This document shows, in pieces, positions 21,890-30,054 of a stretch of 64,000 bases of DNA; position 1 is the stretch's first letter; every line of letters starts with the position of its first letter. Source of the DNA: Alentia gelatinosa (Eukaryota; Annelida; Polychaeta; Phyllodocida; Polynoidae). The notes beneath the pieces were generated by a model. That model was given only the letters and a program-made list of their open reading frames with translations. It ran no database searches and was not told the origin of the DNA. The stretch is from assembly GCA_950022655.1 (NCBI GenBank), contig OX465580.1, forward strand, positions 46,622,028 through 46,686,027, read 5' to 3'. Both the position numbers and the translations under genes were made by a program.

Positions 21890-22148
21890 TAGATCTTGTG
21901 ATTATTTTAGCAAGTTTAGGGAAGGAATCATATCTAAGCTGTGACCCATCATGAAGTTTGTCGTAGTTAGTGGTAACTCGTCCCCTCTGCGAGTGCCTTA
22001 CATGAATCAATCCAGCAATAAGTGGTGTAGCCAGATAATTACTCTGGTTTCTACGCACAATTTCTTCACCAGCCAGTAATATCATGTTACGTAACACAAT
22101 TTCCATGTTAGGATCAAAGGTGTACGCATTGGTAATACTCAAGTTCAC
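21890..22148 (-). CDS. ORF of unknown family, partial
   Basis: The minus frame reads well as protein: VLRNMILLAGEEIVRRNQSN, TPLIAGLIHVRHSQRGRVTT, YDKLHDGSQLRYDSFPKLAK. The composition is coding-like (few low-complexity runs, balanced charge). I do not recognise the family. It lies directly upstream, on the same strand, of the RT fragment at 21330-21880, and the frame runs on into that region. It could be part of the same retroelement or a captured gene. There is no ATG at its apparent start. Confidence 0.35.
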
Positions 22149-22237
22149 TCCATAATATGTCCCGAATAGTACGTGAATATAGCTGTAAAGTTTTTAAAAC
22201 TTATTTTCAATTCTATCGAGACTATTGCAGAAAACAC

Positions 22238-22374
22238 TAATGACTAATACGAGGCCAAGCTGTGGACGAAAAATGTTTAATTTTTAACGTGAAAAAGACA
22301 AATAGGTAGTATACAAGGTATACAGTACACAAAGGTATACAATATTTGTCAACAGTAAATTTTCATAAATTGAA
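22238..22374. repeat. Direct repeat XY, copy 1
   Basis: A unit of about 137 bp starts TAATGACTAATACGAGGCCA and ends CAACAGTAAATTTTCATAAA. The first 93 bp recur at 22550-22642 and the last 41 bp at 23246-23285, so copy 2 is split by the insertion at 22643-23245. The pair lies at the 3' side of DIRS-like element 1. Confidence 0.8.
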
Positions 22375-22642
22375 AAACACCCAAAACATGTGGGGTGGGT
22401 GGGAGTCTTTAAAAGAATTTGAAGAGACTGACACGTGATGTGACATGCACGACAGTATGAGTTCTTAAAACATCCGTTAGATGTCTCTTGCTGCGTTGCC
22501 GCGCTTAATATGACAGCTGCCTCAAGCTATTAGACTTCACATGTTCGTATTAATGACTAATACGAGGCCAAGCTGTGGACGAAAAATGTTTAATTTTTCA
22601 CATGAAAAAGACAAATAGGTAGTATACAAGGTATACAGTACT

Positions 22643-23245
22643 TATATAGAACGTCCTGACCATGCTGTACAACTCACAGAACGAGATGCTAATTTACCGT
22701 TTATACGGACCGAGGCATTTATGCCGAGTTCCGTACAAACGGTAAATTAGCATCGAGTTCTGTGACTTGTACAAGCATGGTTGGACGTTATATATTTACT
22801 ATATACCCGAAATTTAAAAAAAAAAATCAATTTCATTTTTCTTAACAACCAAAATGTTAATAAATGTGTATGCCTAGGTGGTCCGTATTTTAGTGTACAG
22901 ACCGGCGGTCCGTACAGTATTTTTACGTCATATGCCAAAACGGTGCGTATTTACAGTATATACAGCATGGGTATATAGTAAATATATAGAACGTCCTGAC
23001 CATGCTGTACAATTCACAGAACAAGATGCTAATTTACGGTTTGTAAGAACAAACCGTAAATTATACACCCAAAATTTTTTTTAAAAATCATTAATTTAAT
23101 TTTTAACAACCGATATGTTAATAAACGTGTATGGCAAGATGGTCCGTATTTTAGTGTACGGACCGGCGGTCCGTGCAGTATTTTTACGTCATATGCCGAA
23201 ACGGTGCGTTTTTACAGTATATACGGCATGGGTATATAGTAAACA
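22643..23245. repeat. Foldback element interrupting direct repeat copy 2
   Basis: The interval holds a long hairpin at 22643-22797: left arm TATAGAACGTCCTGACCATG through AGATGCTAATTTACCG, right arm its near reverse complement. It also holds two further related units with GACCGGCGGTCCGT palindromes at 22900 and 23160 and ACGTCATATGCC words. Removing it rejoins direct repeat XY, so it is a clean insertion. Confidence 0.65.
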
Positions 23246-23308
23246 AAGGTATACAATATTTGTCAACAGTAAATTTTCATAAATGGGCAATCGTCGAAGA
23301 CGAAAATT

Positions 23309-24131
23309 TTACTGCAGGTAAATGGCCATGGAAGCCTGCGAAGCCCAAGTGCCAAGCTTCTGGACGTCTTGAAGAGGCCTACCTGTCTGTACGAGGTGCT
23401 GAGTCCCACCCCTACGGAAGGAGTGAGGTGTGACCAGGTAGGCCTCGGGATGACCGGCACGTGAAAGCAAGAGCTGAATAAAGGAGGTGAAGTGAGACAA
23501 CGAGAGGGCCACCCCTGGTTGAAGAAGAAACAAGGGGTCTAGGCTTTGGCCAGGGGCACATGGAACAGGACACATGTCCGAGAAACGTGACGACTCCACA
23601 TGTAAGACCACGTGATGACGGTGAGTAGGAGGGCTCCATCGACGACTCGCACATCCCCCCGGGACAAGTAGTGAGGGGATCGATGCATCCTAGAGGTATC
23701 CAGGAAAAGATTAGAGGCCCTCAGGAGGGAATTAAAGGCCAGCAAGGCCACAGCCTTGACAAGGCCGGATGACAGGTGGGCTGATAACCGACATATATCA
23801 GCCAACATACTCCAAGTTACGGGAGGGCCTGACGAGTAACGTGTCCAGACGTTACCAAGACACCCCGGAGGAAGGCCGCTACCTGCAGAGAGGAAAACGC
23901 TGAGACGTCCCCCCCTCGGTGAATAATCCAATATTTGGCTCCGGAGATGTAATTCCTGATGGCCGACGGGGAAACGATGGTGTCAGCTAAATGTTGCATG
24001 TAGAGACATGCCTGGAGGGGTGACGGGTGAAGAACAGACCACTTGTTCTTGACCAAGAAACGGTATTTCACAGCTTGGGTGGACCTGTTCCGGCATGTGG
24101 AGACAGCCGACGCCGCCTCGAAAGAAGACAA
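23309..24131 (-). pseudogene. Tyrosine recombinase (YR) of DIRS-like element 1
   Basis: The SAM-like N-terminal part is at 24131-23817 (SAIRNYISGAKYWIIHRGGD). The catalytic domain is spread over two frames: ALLAFNSLLRASNL with the first Arg (23931-23539), then TPHSFRRGGTQHLVQTG with the HxxR pair and finally ASMAIYLQ with the nucleophilic Tyr (23611-23309). The catalytic set thus survives although the frame is broken near 23600. The protein ends at the stop beside 23309. Confidence 0.82.
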
Positions 24132-24265
24132 CTTCTATGCGTGAAGGGCAGGATCGGTACCTGTAATCAACCAAAATCGTATAACACATCTTGGATGCGT
24201 GGACAGTCAATTTCTACGGGTACACCAGCGCTTTCAGCTGTCATAACAACATCGGGAACGATCTC

Positions 24266-24577
24266 TTAATCGCCCAAGGTGGATCCCAACCAAACTCTAC
24301 AAGCACAAGCGGCTATAAACGAGTCCCATATTAAGCCGTGATGACGGGGAGCGAAGACGGCGGCATGGGAAGCCGTTACCCGGACTGTGGCCCCCGCTGG
24401 TACGTTCTCCAGACCATGTATACACGCCACGACCGACGCGAAAGCCGCTAACTTGTAGAAACTCATGCCGGGGTCAATAGCTGGAACGCGCCACGCCCAC
24501 TCCAAGTTGACGTCCCGTATATTGACCTGACCCCGATAACTGGACACGCCGACGTGAAGCGTCACTACAAGCGACAT
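24266..24577 (-). pseudogene. RNase H-like fragment of DIRS-like element 1
   Basis: The frame reads WAWRVPAIDPGMSFYKLAAF, GATVRVTASHAAVFAPRHHG and WDSFIAACACRVW. The pattern and its position just before the recombinase fit the degenerate RNase H of DIRS pol. The usual acidic residues are not convincing, so this is assigned by position and pattern. Confidence 0.5.
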
Positions 24578-24655
24578 TGTCTGGACGTTGTCTGGACGCG
24601 CCCATTCGATGAAGCTGCATAAACTCCAAACCAGCGTAAATCCGCCCGAGCCCCG

Positions 24656-25464
24656 CTACCGAGGGTGACAACCAGAGCAGAGCCTTCCCTGCGGGGCTCT
24701 GGGGATCCTCCTTAGTGAGCCTGCCGCCCTCGGCCCGAGAGATTGCCGTCCGGAGATGCTGTATTTCGCTGACTGAGCTCCAGCCCTGGGCAAACGGCCC
24801 TCCGTGAGCCGGGAGAACACCTCCTCGCCCCACCTACGCACTTGCCGGAAATCATAGTCTATCGAGTCCTCCACTACCTCTCTGAGGTGTGTCATGAGGG
24901 GTCTGCGGCAAACAGGAGGGGTGTTGGGGTCGTCCGACATGCGTAGAATACCCCACAAATACTCCTGTATATTGAGAGCTCCCAGGCCAGCCCGCTCCCT
25001 CTTGGAGCCGCGAAAAACATAATGAACAGGATGTGTGGGCTTACCTGCCATAGGCCTCAGAACATGTGAGGTGGACTGTAGTATCTGCTGGACTTGGCGG
25101 TCGAGCTCCTCATCCTGATAGGCCACGCCTACCGCCCGTCCATCACGAGGTAACCAGGGGTGCGCGAGTTGGTCAGTTGAGATGCCCGCGAAATTCGAAC
25201 TCGGCGCCAAAACCGGAGCCCTGGATGCCATGGCCGTCCCCGCGGCAATGGCTGCAGAATCCGTCACGTTGACTTGAATTCCCGTGCAAGGGACGACTGC
25301 CTGATCCATCCCCTGAGTCGCCAAACGTTCTCAGTAGGCGTTGGAGGATGCATCTCGCTTCTTTTCTGCTTTCCTTGGTCGGCATCGCTCCCACGAGTCG
25401 ATGCAGATGCCGCCGCCAAAATGGCCTCCCTCAGGCCCTCAATCTGAGCCTGTATGAGGTCCAT
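24656..25464 (-). pseudogene. Gag-like ORF of DIRS-like element 1
   Basis: It begins MDLIQAQIEGLREAILAA (25464, coiled-coil) and continues in a second frame (25324-24656). The core has DEELDRQVQQILQST, HYVFRGSKRERAGLGALNIQ, EYLWGILRM and DSIDYDFRQVRRWGEEVFSR. The same core is present in DIRS-like element 2 (YVFRG...LAEYAWALFRI) and in the scrap at 42886-42997, which confirms it as a family-specific gag. No zinc knuckle is retained in this copy. Confidence 0.75.
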
Positions 25465-25613
25465 CCTACATAAGGTATTGCGTCCAATGCTAAATCCGCT
25501 AATTTTTCTAAAGTAGTGTCAGGAACACTACAAGCATCAATAATTAGCTCATGTTGTCTCAAAATGTTCACAATACCACCTATACGTGAATCTCCAAATA
25601 CAACCACCGACAT
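25431..25613 (-). CDS. SGNH-like ORF fragment next to DIRS gag
   Basis: The 60-residue frame starts MSVVVFGDSRIGGIVNILRQ. VVFGDSRI resembles block I (GDS) of SGNH/GDSL esterases, with the rest of the fold missing. The last ten residues overlap the start of the DIRS gag ORF in another frame. Similarity to resistance or host esterases is not shown; a degenerate retroelement-associated SGNH domain or chance are the alternatives. Confidence 0.35.
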   Translation of the reverse strand: MSVVVFGDSRIGGIVNILRQHELIIDACSVPDTTLEKLADLALDAIPYVGWTSYRLRLRA

Positions 25614-25639
25614 TAGTCAATAGGCGACCACAGGAACCC

Positions 25640-26038
25640 TCACTCAGACGACCTGAACGCTTCCCTTACCTCCTCGAGAATGATACCCAACCTGTTGGCC
25701 CCTGGGAACTGCTTTGAGTGTCCGGCTCTGTCAATTACCATACCGGCGCCCCAGAACAGGTTATTTGTAGCCTCAATTAGCCTATGTGGGTATGTAGCTA
25801 AGAGTTTAACCTTCAGTTCCGGATTTTGTACAAATTTGGTAGAGACGAGATCCCGCATTTTCCCAATTTTTACCTCGTCCCAAGGAACCTCAGTATCACC
25901 TGATACCCTCGTACCGAAACACTTTGCTTCGTATGGACTGACGGCTTCATATATTTGTCCAGCTGCCACTTCGTCTCTGTGATACATTGCTTTGCAGAAC
26001 TGATATGCCTGCTCTAAGAAGCTAAAGTAAAATTCTCG
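25640..26038 (-). CDS. NADAR-domain (YbiA-like) protein, N-terminally truncated
   Basis: The frame is open from 26038 to the stop beside 25640, with the first ATG at 25987. Before that ATG it already reads FYFSFLEQAYQFCKAMYHRD, the usual EQAYQ..KA motif of NADAR domains. It then has EAKCFGTRV, STKFVQNPELKVKLLAT, LIEATNNLFWGAGM and GANRLGIILEEVRE, so nearly the whole domain is present. NADAR/YbiA proteins act on NAD/ADP-ribose-linked substrates as N-glycosidases. The first strand of the domain is cut off where a dispersed repeat begins near 26036. It lies on the same strand as, and directly upstream of, the DIRS-like gag, but no splice or fusion is visible. It could be a captured retroelement module or a host pseudogene. 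Confidence 0.75.
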   Translation of the reverse strand, partial: REFYFSFLEQAYQFCKAMYHRDEVAAGQIYEAVSPYEAKCFGTRVSGDTEVPWDEVKIGKMRDLVSTKFVQNPELKVKLLATYPHRLIEATNNLFWGAGMVIDRAGHSKQFPGANRLGIILEEVREAFRSSE

Positions 26039-26215
26039 TCAGCTTGCTGGCCCGATTGTTATGGTGCTGCGACTGGTTTGCCATTGTCAGTATGATGTGA
26101 CCGGGGGAGTGTTTTGTCGGTGGTCTGCGGCACAGCCCTTCAGTGAGGGAGCACTATAAAACGGGCATAGGGTCCCATTGCTACAAGCAGACCAAAGTTG
26201 AGTTAATATATCTCT
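26036..26215. repeat. Dispersed repeat with TATA-like core (copy 1)
   Basis: About 175 bp, from CTCGTCAGCTTGCTGG to ACCAAAGTTGAGTTA, is closely matched at 50509-50690. Both copies carry CACTATAAAA followed about 30 bp later by CATTGCTACAAG / CACTGCTACAAG, a spacing that suits a TATA box and start site. It may be the promoter end of a retroelement. At 50509 it continues into the 3' UTR of a Nimb-like LINE copy. Confidence 0.55.
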
Positions 26216-26339
26216 CAGGAACCAGATAGGTCAACCAAAGAGTCAGTCTCAAAAGGACGTAACTAGCCTACCGAGACTACACTAACGAACAACAATCATG
26301 CCCCTAATATCCATGAACTCTGGCATGATTAAGATCTGG

Positions 26340-27611
26340 GCCCTGTTTTTTAGTCACAACATTTGTGAGTGTCACAGGTCTACGATCGCACAGCAGATCT
26401 ACGACCTTTTTGGATGACAAAAGATGGCCGGTGTTTTATAGACGGTGTCGTAGCGCACAACGGACGATCGCCGCTAAAAGTGGCGGCCGTCACGACAAGT
26501 ATAGAACTGTCTTAGGTTCTATAACACATCACTGTGCGTATATAGAGGATTTTTCCACTTCCCGACGAAATTAAGCCATGAAATTTTTACACGAGTAAGG
26601 GAAACATATAACCTATAATCCTACCAAATATGAAGAAGAACGACCAAATCGTTATGAAGTTATCGGCGTTTGAATATGAAACATTGAGCTATGATCGGAT
26701 TTCGTACACGCACTCTTCTAGCAGATCTTCTGCGGTGTAGCGCGCGGAATCTCTGCTGGGAGAGTTTGTTTGTTTGTTTGTTTGGGTAGTTTAACGTCCA
26801 ATTTGTTCAATTAGACTTACTTTGGTTTACTTTACTCAAATTTGCATATCCTTTTTGGAGAAAAAGTTATGCTGACTGGTTAATCCAGGCATCTTACTTT
26901 TCTCAATCATATCTTATCGAAAATCTTACATTCCCTGAGGAAGTCAAGAATTTCTTTCTTCCCAGTGTTATGGAAAACACTGCGCATTGTTGGCGCATTC
27001 TTAAGGAATTTCTTCCTGTTCTCTTTGAAGGCCTGACAGCATAGCATGAGATGTTTTACACTCAGCGGAGTGTTGCATGTCTGGCACACAGGTGCTACTT
27101 CACCTCTTAGGAGATGCCCATGTGTCAGTTTGGTGTGACCGGTCCGCAGACGGGTGCTGGGAGAGTGAAGTAAGCGCAGTCGATGTCAAGGTTGCCGCAT
27201 AAATTAGATCACGTGATAGTAGTGGTACACTGGCCACCAGAGCAACATTTGGTATGACAAATTTCAAATGCTGATAACTTCATAACAGTGCGGCCGATTT
27301 TCTTCATATTTAGTACGATTATAGGTTATATGTATACCTTACTCGTGTAAAAATTTCAGCACTTGATTCTCACGGAAAGTGAAGTTGCGCATTCGCTACG
27401 AGATGTCTACAGTGGTCTTAGACCTACGACACTTGTAGCGACACTTTCCGGTCCTTTGGCCACCGAGTGTCGTGACTATAGCACACCTCACACCGCCATA
27501 CGTGTCGTAGAGCGGCGATAATTGTCCGACCCTCTAAAATGTCGCGACTTTAGCACACTCAGAGCAAAAACATGTCGTTCATAACGATTGTCGTGACTGA
27601 AAAACAGGGCC
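26340..27611. mobile_element. Non-autonomous TIR element, GCCCTG family, split by LINE F
   Basis: The left end is GCCCTGTTTTTTAGTCACAA and the right end is GACTGAAAAACAGGGC. It is flanked by TCTGG (26335-26339) and CCAGG (27612-27616). Without the LINE insert it is about 870 bp. The shared module is present in reverse at about 26574-26635 and forward at about 27300-27375, giving a foldback shape. The right CCAGG is also the left flank of the next element. Confidence 0.87.
26765..27155 (-). mobile_element. I/Nimb-like LINE copy F (3' end only)
   Basis: A 391-bp 3' fragment on the minus strand starts with the CAAA tail (as TTTG repeats) and ends in the segment before the knuckle. It encodes CQTCNTPLSVKHLMLCCQAF and FLRECKIFDKI (27089-26907). 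A 10-bp target duplication GCTGGGAGAG lies at 26755-26764 and 27156-27165, the signature of target-primed insertion. It is almost identical to the end of copy K, so the insertion is recent. Confidence 0.93.
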
Positions 27612-27669
27612 CAGGGCCCTGTTTCTCAGTCACGATATCGTCTTTGTAAGACATCTTACAGCTGTCAGT

Positions 27670-28388
27670 ATCCTCCAATACTCTCCGACAAACCCTTTGG
27701 TAAGAGAAGTTCGAGAGAGGATTTCCATTTTGAAGAAAAGAAGGAAAGACATAGTTCTATGCTGGCTACCAAGCCACATAGGAATTGATGGAAATGAAGA
27801 GGCAGACAGAGCAGCAAAGAAAGCTCTGAAGTTGCATCCCGGTACAGTGAAAATTCCACACACGGATATGACAGCTCCAATAAGAGAAATGACAATGAAT
27901 AAATGGCAATCTGACTGGAACAAGCAAATAAGAAACAAACTACATACCATTCACTCAACTGTGAATGGGAAGAGAAACTGTGGGGGATTAAGTCGTAGTG
28001 AACAGGTGAAGTTGACCCGTCTGAAAATAGGTCACTCCAGACTTACACACGAATATCTCCTGAAAGGGGAAAATCCCCCAATATGCCAAGCATGCAATGT
28101 ACCCATCACTGTCGAGCATATCCTGCTGAACTGTAAAAGGGTACAAGAGAATAGAAGAAAGCATTTGAAAAACAGTAACAACATGAAAATGTTGTTTGAA
28201 ACTATTCCAAAGAAAGATATCATCATGTTTTTGAAAGAGACAAATCTCTTTGATTTTATATAAAGTATTTGAAACATTGAAAATAATTGACTGAAATAAG
28301 TCTATGAAAGTGAAAAGTTAAATCATTGATAGTCCCTATATACCCTCAGGGTCCCCTAGGACGTTAAACCACAAACAAACAAACAAAC
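27670..28388 (+). mobile_element. I/Nimb-like LINE copy G, diverged subfamily (3' end)
   Basis: A 5'-truncated copy begins inside RNase H and ends GGACGTTAAACCACAAAC plus a CAAA tail. The 12-bp target duplication ACAGCTGTCAGT lies at 27658-27669 and 28389-28400, inside the TIR element at 27617-30049. Its protein is clearly different from copy A, so a second LINE subfamily was active. Confidence 0.92.
27697..28263 (+). CDS. LINE RNase H C-terminus and CCHC (copy G), open
   Basis: A 188-residue frame without lesions reads DIVLCWLPSHIGIDGNEEAD (with the last RNase H Asp), then LSRSEQVKLTRLKIGHSRLT, then the knuckle CQACNVPITVEHILLNC. It ends FLKETNLFDFI, stop. It is truncated at the N-terminus by incomplete reverse transcription, so it has no activity as a whole. 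The open state suggests a relatively recent insertion. Confidence 0.85.
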   Translation: MVREVRERISILKKRRKDIVLCWLPSHIGIDGNEEADRAAKKALKLHPGTVKIPHTDMTAPIREMTMNKWQSDWNKQIRNKLHTIHSTVNGKRNCGGLSRSEQVKLTRLKIGHSRLTHEYLLKGENPPICQACNVPITVEHILLNCKRVQENRRKHLKNSNNMKMLFETIPKKDIIMFLKETNLFDFI

Positions 28389-28472
28389 AACAGCTGTCAG
28401 TGCGCTATAGATAAGACATCTTAGGGAATCGGCCAACGATCGTCACTCCAAGACACTTAGGGTGCAGCCAGG

Positions 28473-29264
28473 GCCTTGTTTTTTAGTCATTTGTAACTTA
28501 CGACACATATTTGCTGTCAGTGTGCTATAGAGCTACGATCTTAGGCTGGCTGCGACACTTGCTGTAGATACGACACTTAGGGAGCTAAAAGGTGTGCTAT
28601 AGTCACAACACCCGGTGGCCAATGGACCGGAAAGTGTCGCCATAAGTGTCGTATGTCTAAGACCACTCTGGACATGTCGTACCAATGCGCAACTTCACTT
28701 CCTGTAGGAATTAAGCGATGAAATTTTAACACAAGTAACGCATACATATAATAAATAATCGTACCAAATATGAAGAAAATCGGTCGCAGCGTTCCGAAGA
28801 TATCGGCGTTTCAATTTCGTCATAGCAATGTCTGCTCTGGTGGCCAGTGTAGCCCTACGGTCACGTGACCCTAAATTATGCTGTGACCTCACATTCACTG
28901 TGCACGAGAGGTGGGAGGGTGTTATGGCCACCAGAGCAGACGTTTGCTATGACGAAATTCAAACCCCGATATCTTCGAAACGCTGCGACCGATTTTCTTC
29001 ATATTTGGTACGATTATAGGTTATATGTATGCGTTACTTGTGTTAGAATTTCATCGCTTAATTCGTATGGGAAGTACAGAAAATTCTCTATATACGCACA
29101 GTGAGGTTTTATAGAACCTAAGACAGTTCTAGGCGATCGTCCGTGGCGCACTACGACACCGTCTATAGGACGCCGGCCATCTTTTGTCGTCCAAAAAGGT
29201 CGTAGATCGGCTGTGGGATCATAGGCCTGCGACACTCACAAATGTCGTGACTAAAAAACAGGGC
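28473..29264. mobile_element. Non-autonomous TIR element, GCCCTG family, nested in another
   Basis: The ends are GCCTTGTTTTTTAGTCA and GACTAAAAAACAGGGC, with a perfect CCAGG duplication at 28468-28472 and 29265-29269. Internally it is a foldback. Its left half (module in reverse at 28713-28780, then TCATAGCAATGTCTGCTCTG) is mirrored by its right half (GCCACCAGAGCAGACGTTTG, module forward at 28997-29060). Element sequence continues on both sides, so it inserted into an older relative. Confidence 0.9.
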
Positions 29265-29741
29265 CCAGGTGTGCTATAGATAAGACATCTTTAGGGTCAC
29301 ATGGTTCAAAATGTCTTCCAAAGTGTCTTAGACCTAAGACATTTATGGACATGTACTGAATGTGCAACTTCACTTCCCGTAGGAATTAAGCAATGAAATT
29401 TTAACACGAGTAAGGGTTACATATAACCTATAACCGTACTAAATATGAAGAAGGTCGGCCGCACCATTTGGCCGTTATTCGCGTTTGAATTTTGTCATAG
29501 CAAACGTCTGCTCTGGTGGCCAGTGTACTCTTCTGTCAAGGTCTCATAAATTAGCGGAGGCATGCTCTGATGGTCTCTGATAGACACAGGACACCAGAGC
29601 AGACGTTTGTTAGTACATTATAGCAGACTTTAGACTCTACATTATACCTGATAAAGGCCAAAACGTTGTGTCTTTTTCAAACTACAAAACTGATAGTTGA
29701 TTATGTGAAACTTTCAAATTGAAATTAAATGAAAAAAAGTT

Positions 29742-29815
29742 GGACATGGACAGGTATCGAACCCCCGAACTTCACATCCTGAGGCAGGTGCTCTAACCAC
29801 TTCACCACAAGCTTT
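29742..29815 (-). repeat. tRNA-like sequence (tRNA-derived SINE relic)
   Basis: The minus strand reads GTGAAGTGGTTAGAGCACCT (D-arm/A-box region) and GGGGGTTCGATACCTGTCC (T-arm/B-box). The acceptor stem does not pair and no CCA-side match is seen, so it is more likely a SINE head or tRNA relic than a working tRNA. Confidence 0.45.
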
Positions 29816-30054
29816 CCACTCCCAGGGATAAGCTACCCTGAAGCTGTTACTGGGCAGTCTTTGCAGTATAGAACCTAAGACAGTTCTATACCTGTCTTAG
29901 GCAGGGACGTTTTTAGCGGCGATCGAAGCTGCCGTGCTGAGACCGAGTCTATAGGACGGCGGCCATTTTGTGTCTTGCAAATTGTCTTCCATCTTCAGGG
30001 ACATCTTAGAGTATCTTAGAGCGATTATGTCTTGACTGAAAAACAGGGCCCTGG

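Larger units (their letters stand above)
23309..25464 (-). mobile_element. DIRS-like tyrosine-recombinase retroelement 1, RT deleted
   Basis: On the minus strand the order is gag-like (25464 to about 24600), RNase H-like (24577-24266) and tyrosine recombinase (24131-23309). DIRS/Ngaro/PAT elements have exactly gag, RT-RNase H and YR, and integrate with a recombinase instead of an integrase. No RT palm with a YxDD box is found between gag and RNase H, so this copy is internally deleted. Frames are shifted several times. The split direct repeat at 22238-23285 lies downstream and may be its 3' terminal structure. Confidence 0.8.
27617..30049. mobile_element. Non-autonomous TIR element, GCCCTG family, host to two insertions
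   Basis: The left end GCCCTGTTTCTCAGTCACGA starts right after CCAGG 27612-27616. The right end GACTGAAAAACAGGGC is followed by CCTGG (30050-30054). Its own sequence is 27617-27669, 28401-28467 and 29270-30049, about 900 bp in all, the normal size of the family. It is split by LINE copy G and by another family member (28473-29264). A reverse copy of the shared module is at about 29385-29450. Confidence 0.8.

Noticed and set aside
29742..29815. Functional tRNA gene
   Set aside because: A- and B-box-like arms are present but the acceptor stem does not pair; kept only as a tRNA-like repeat.
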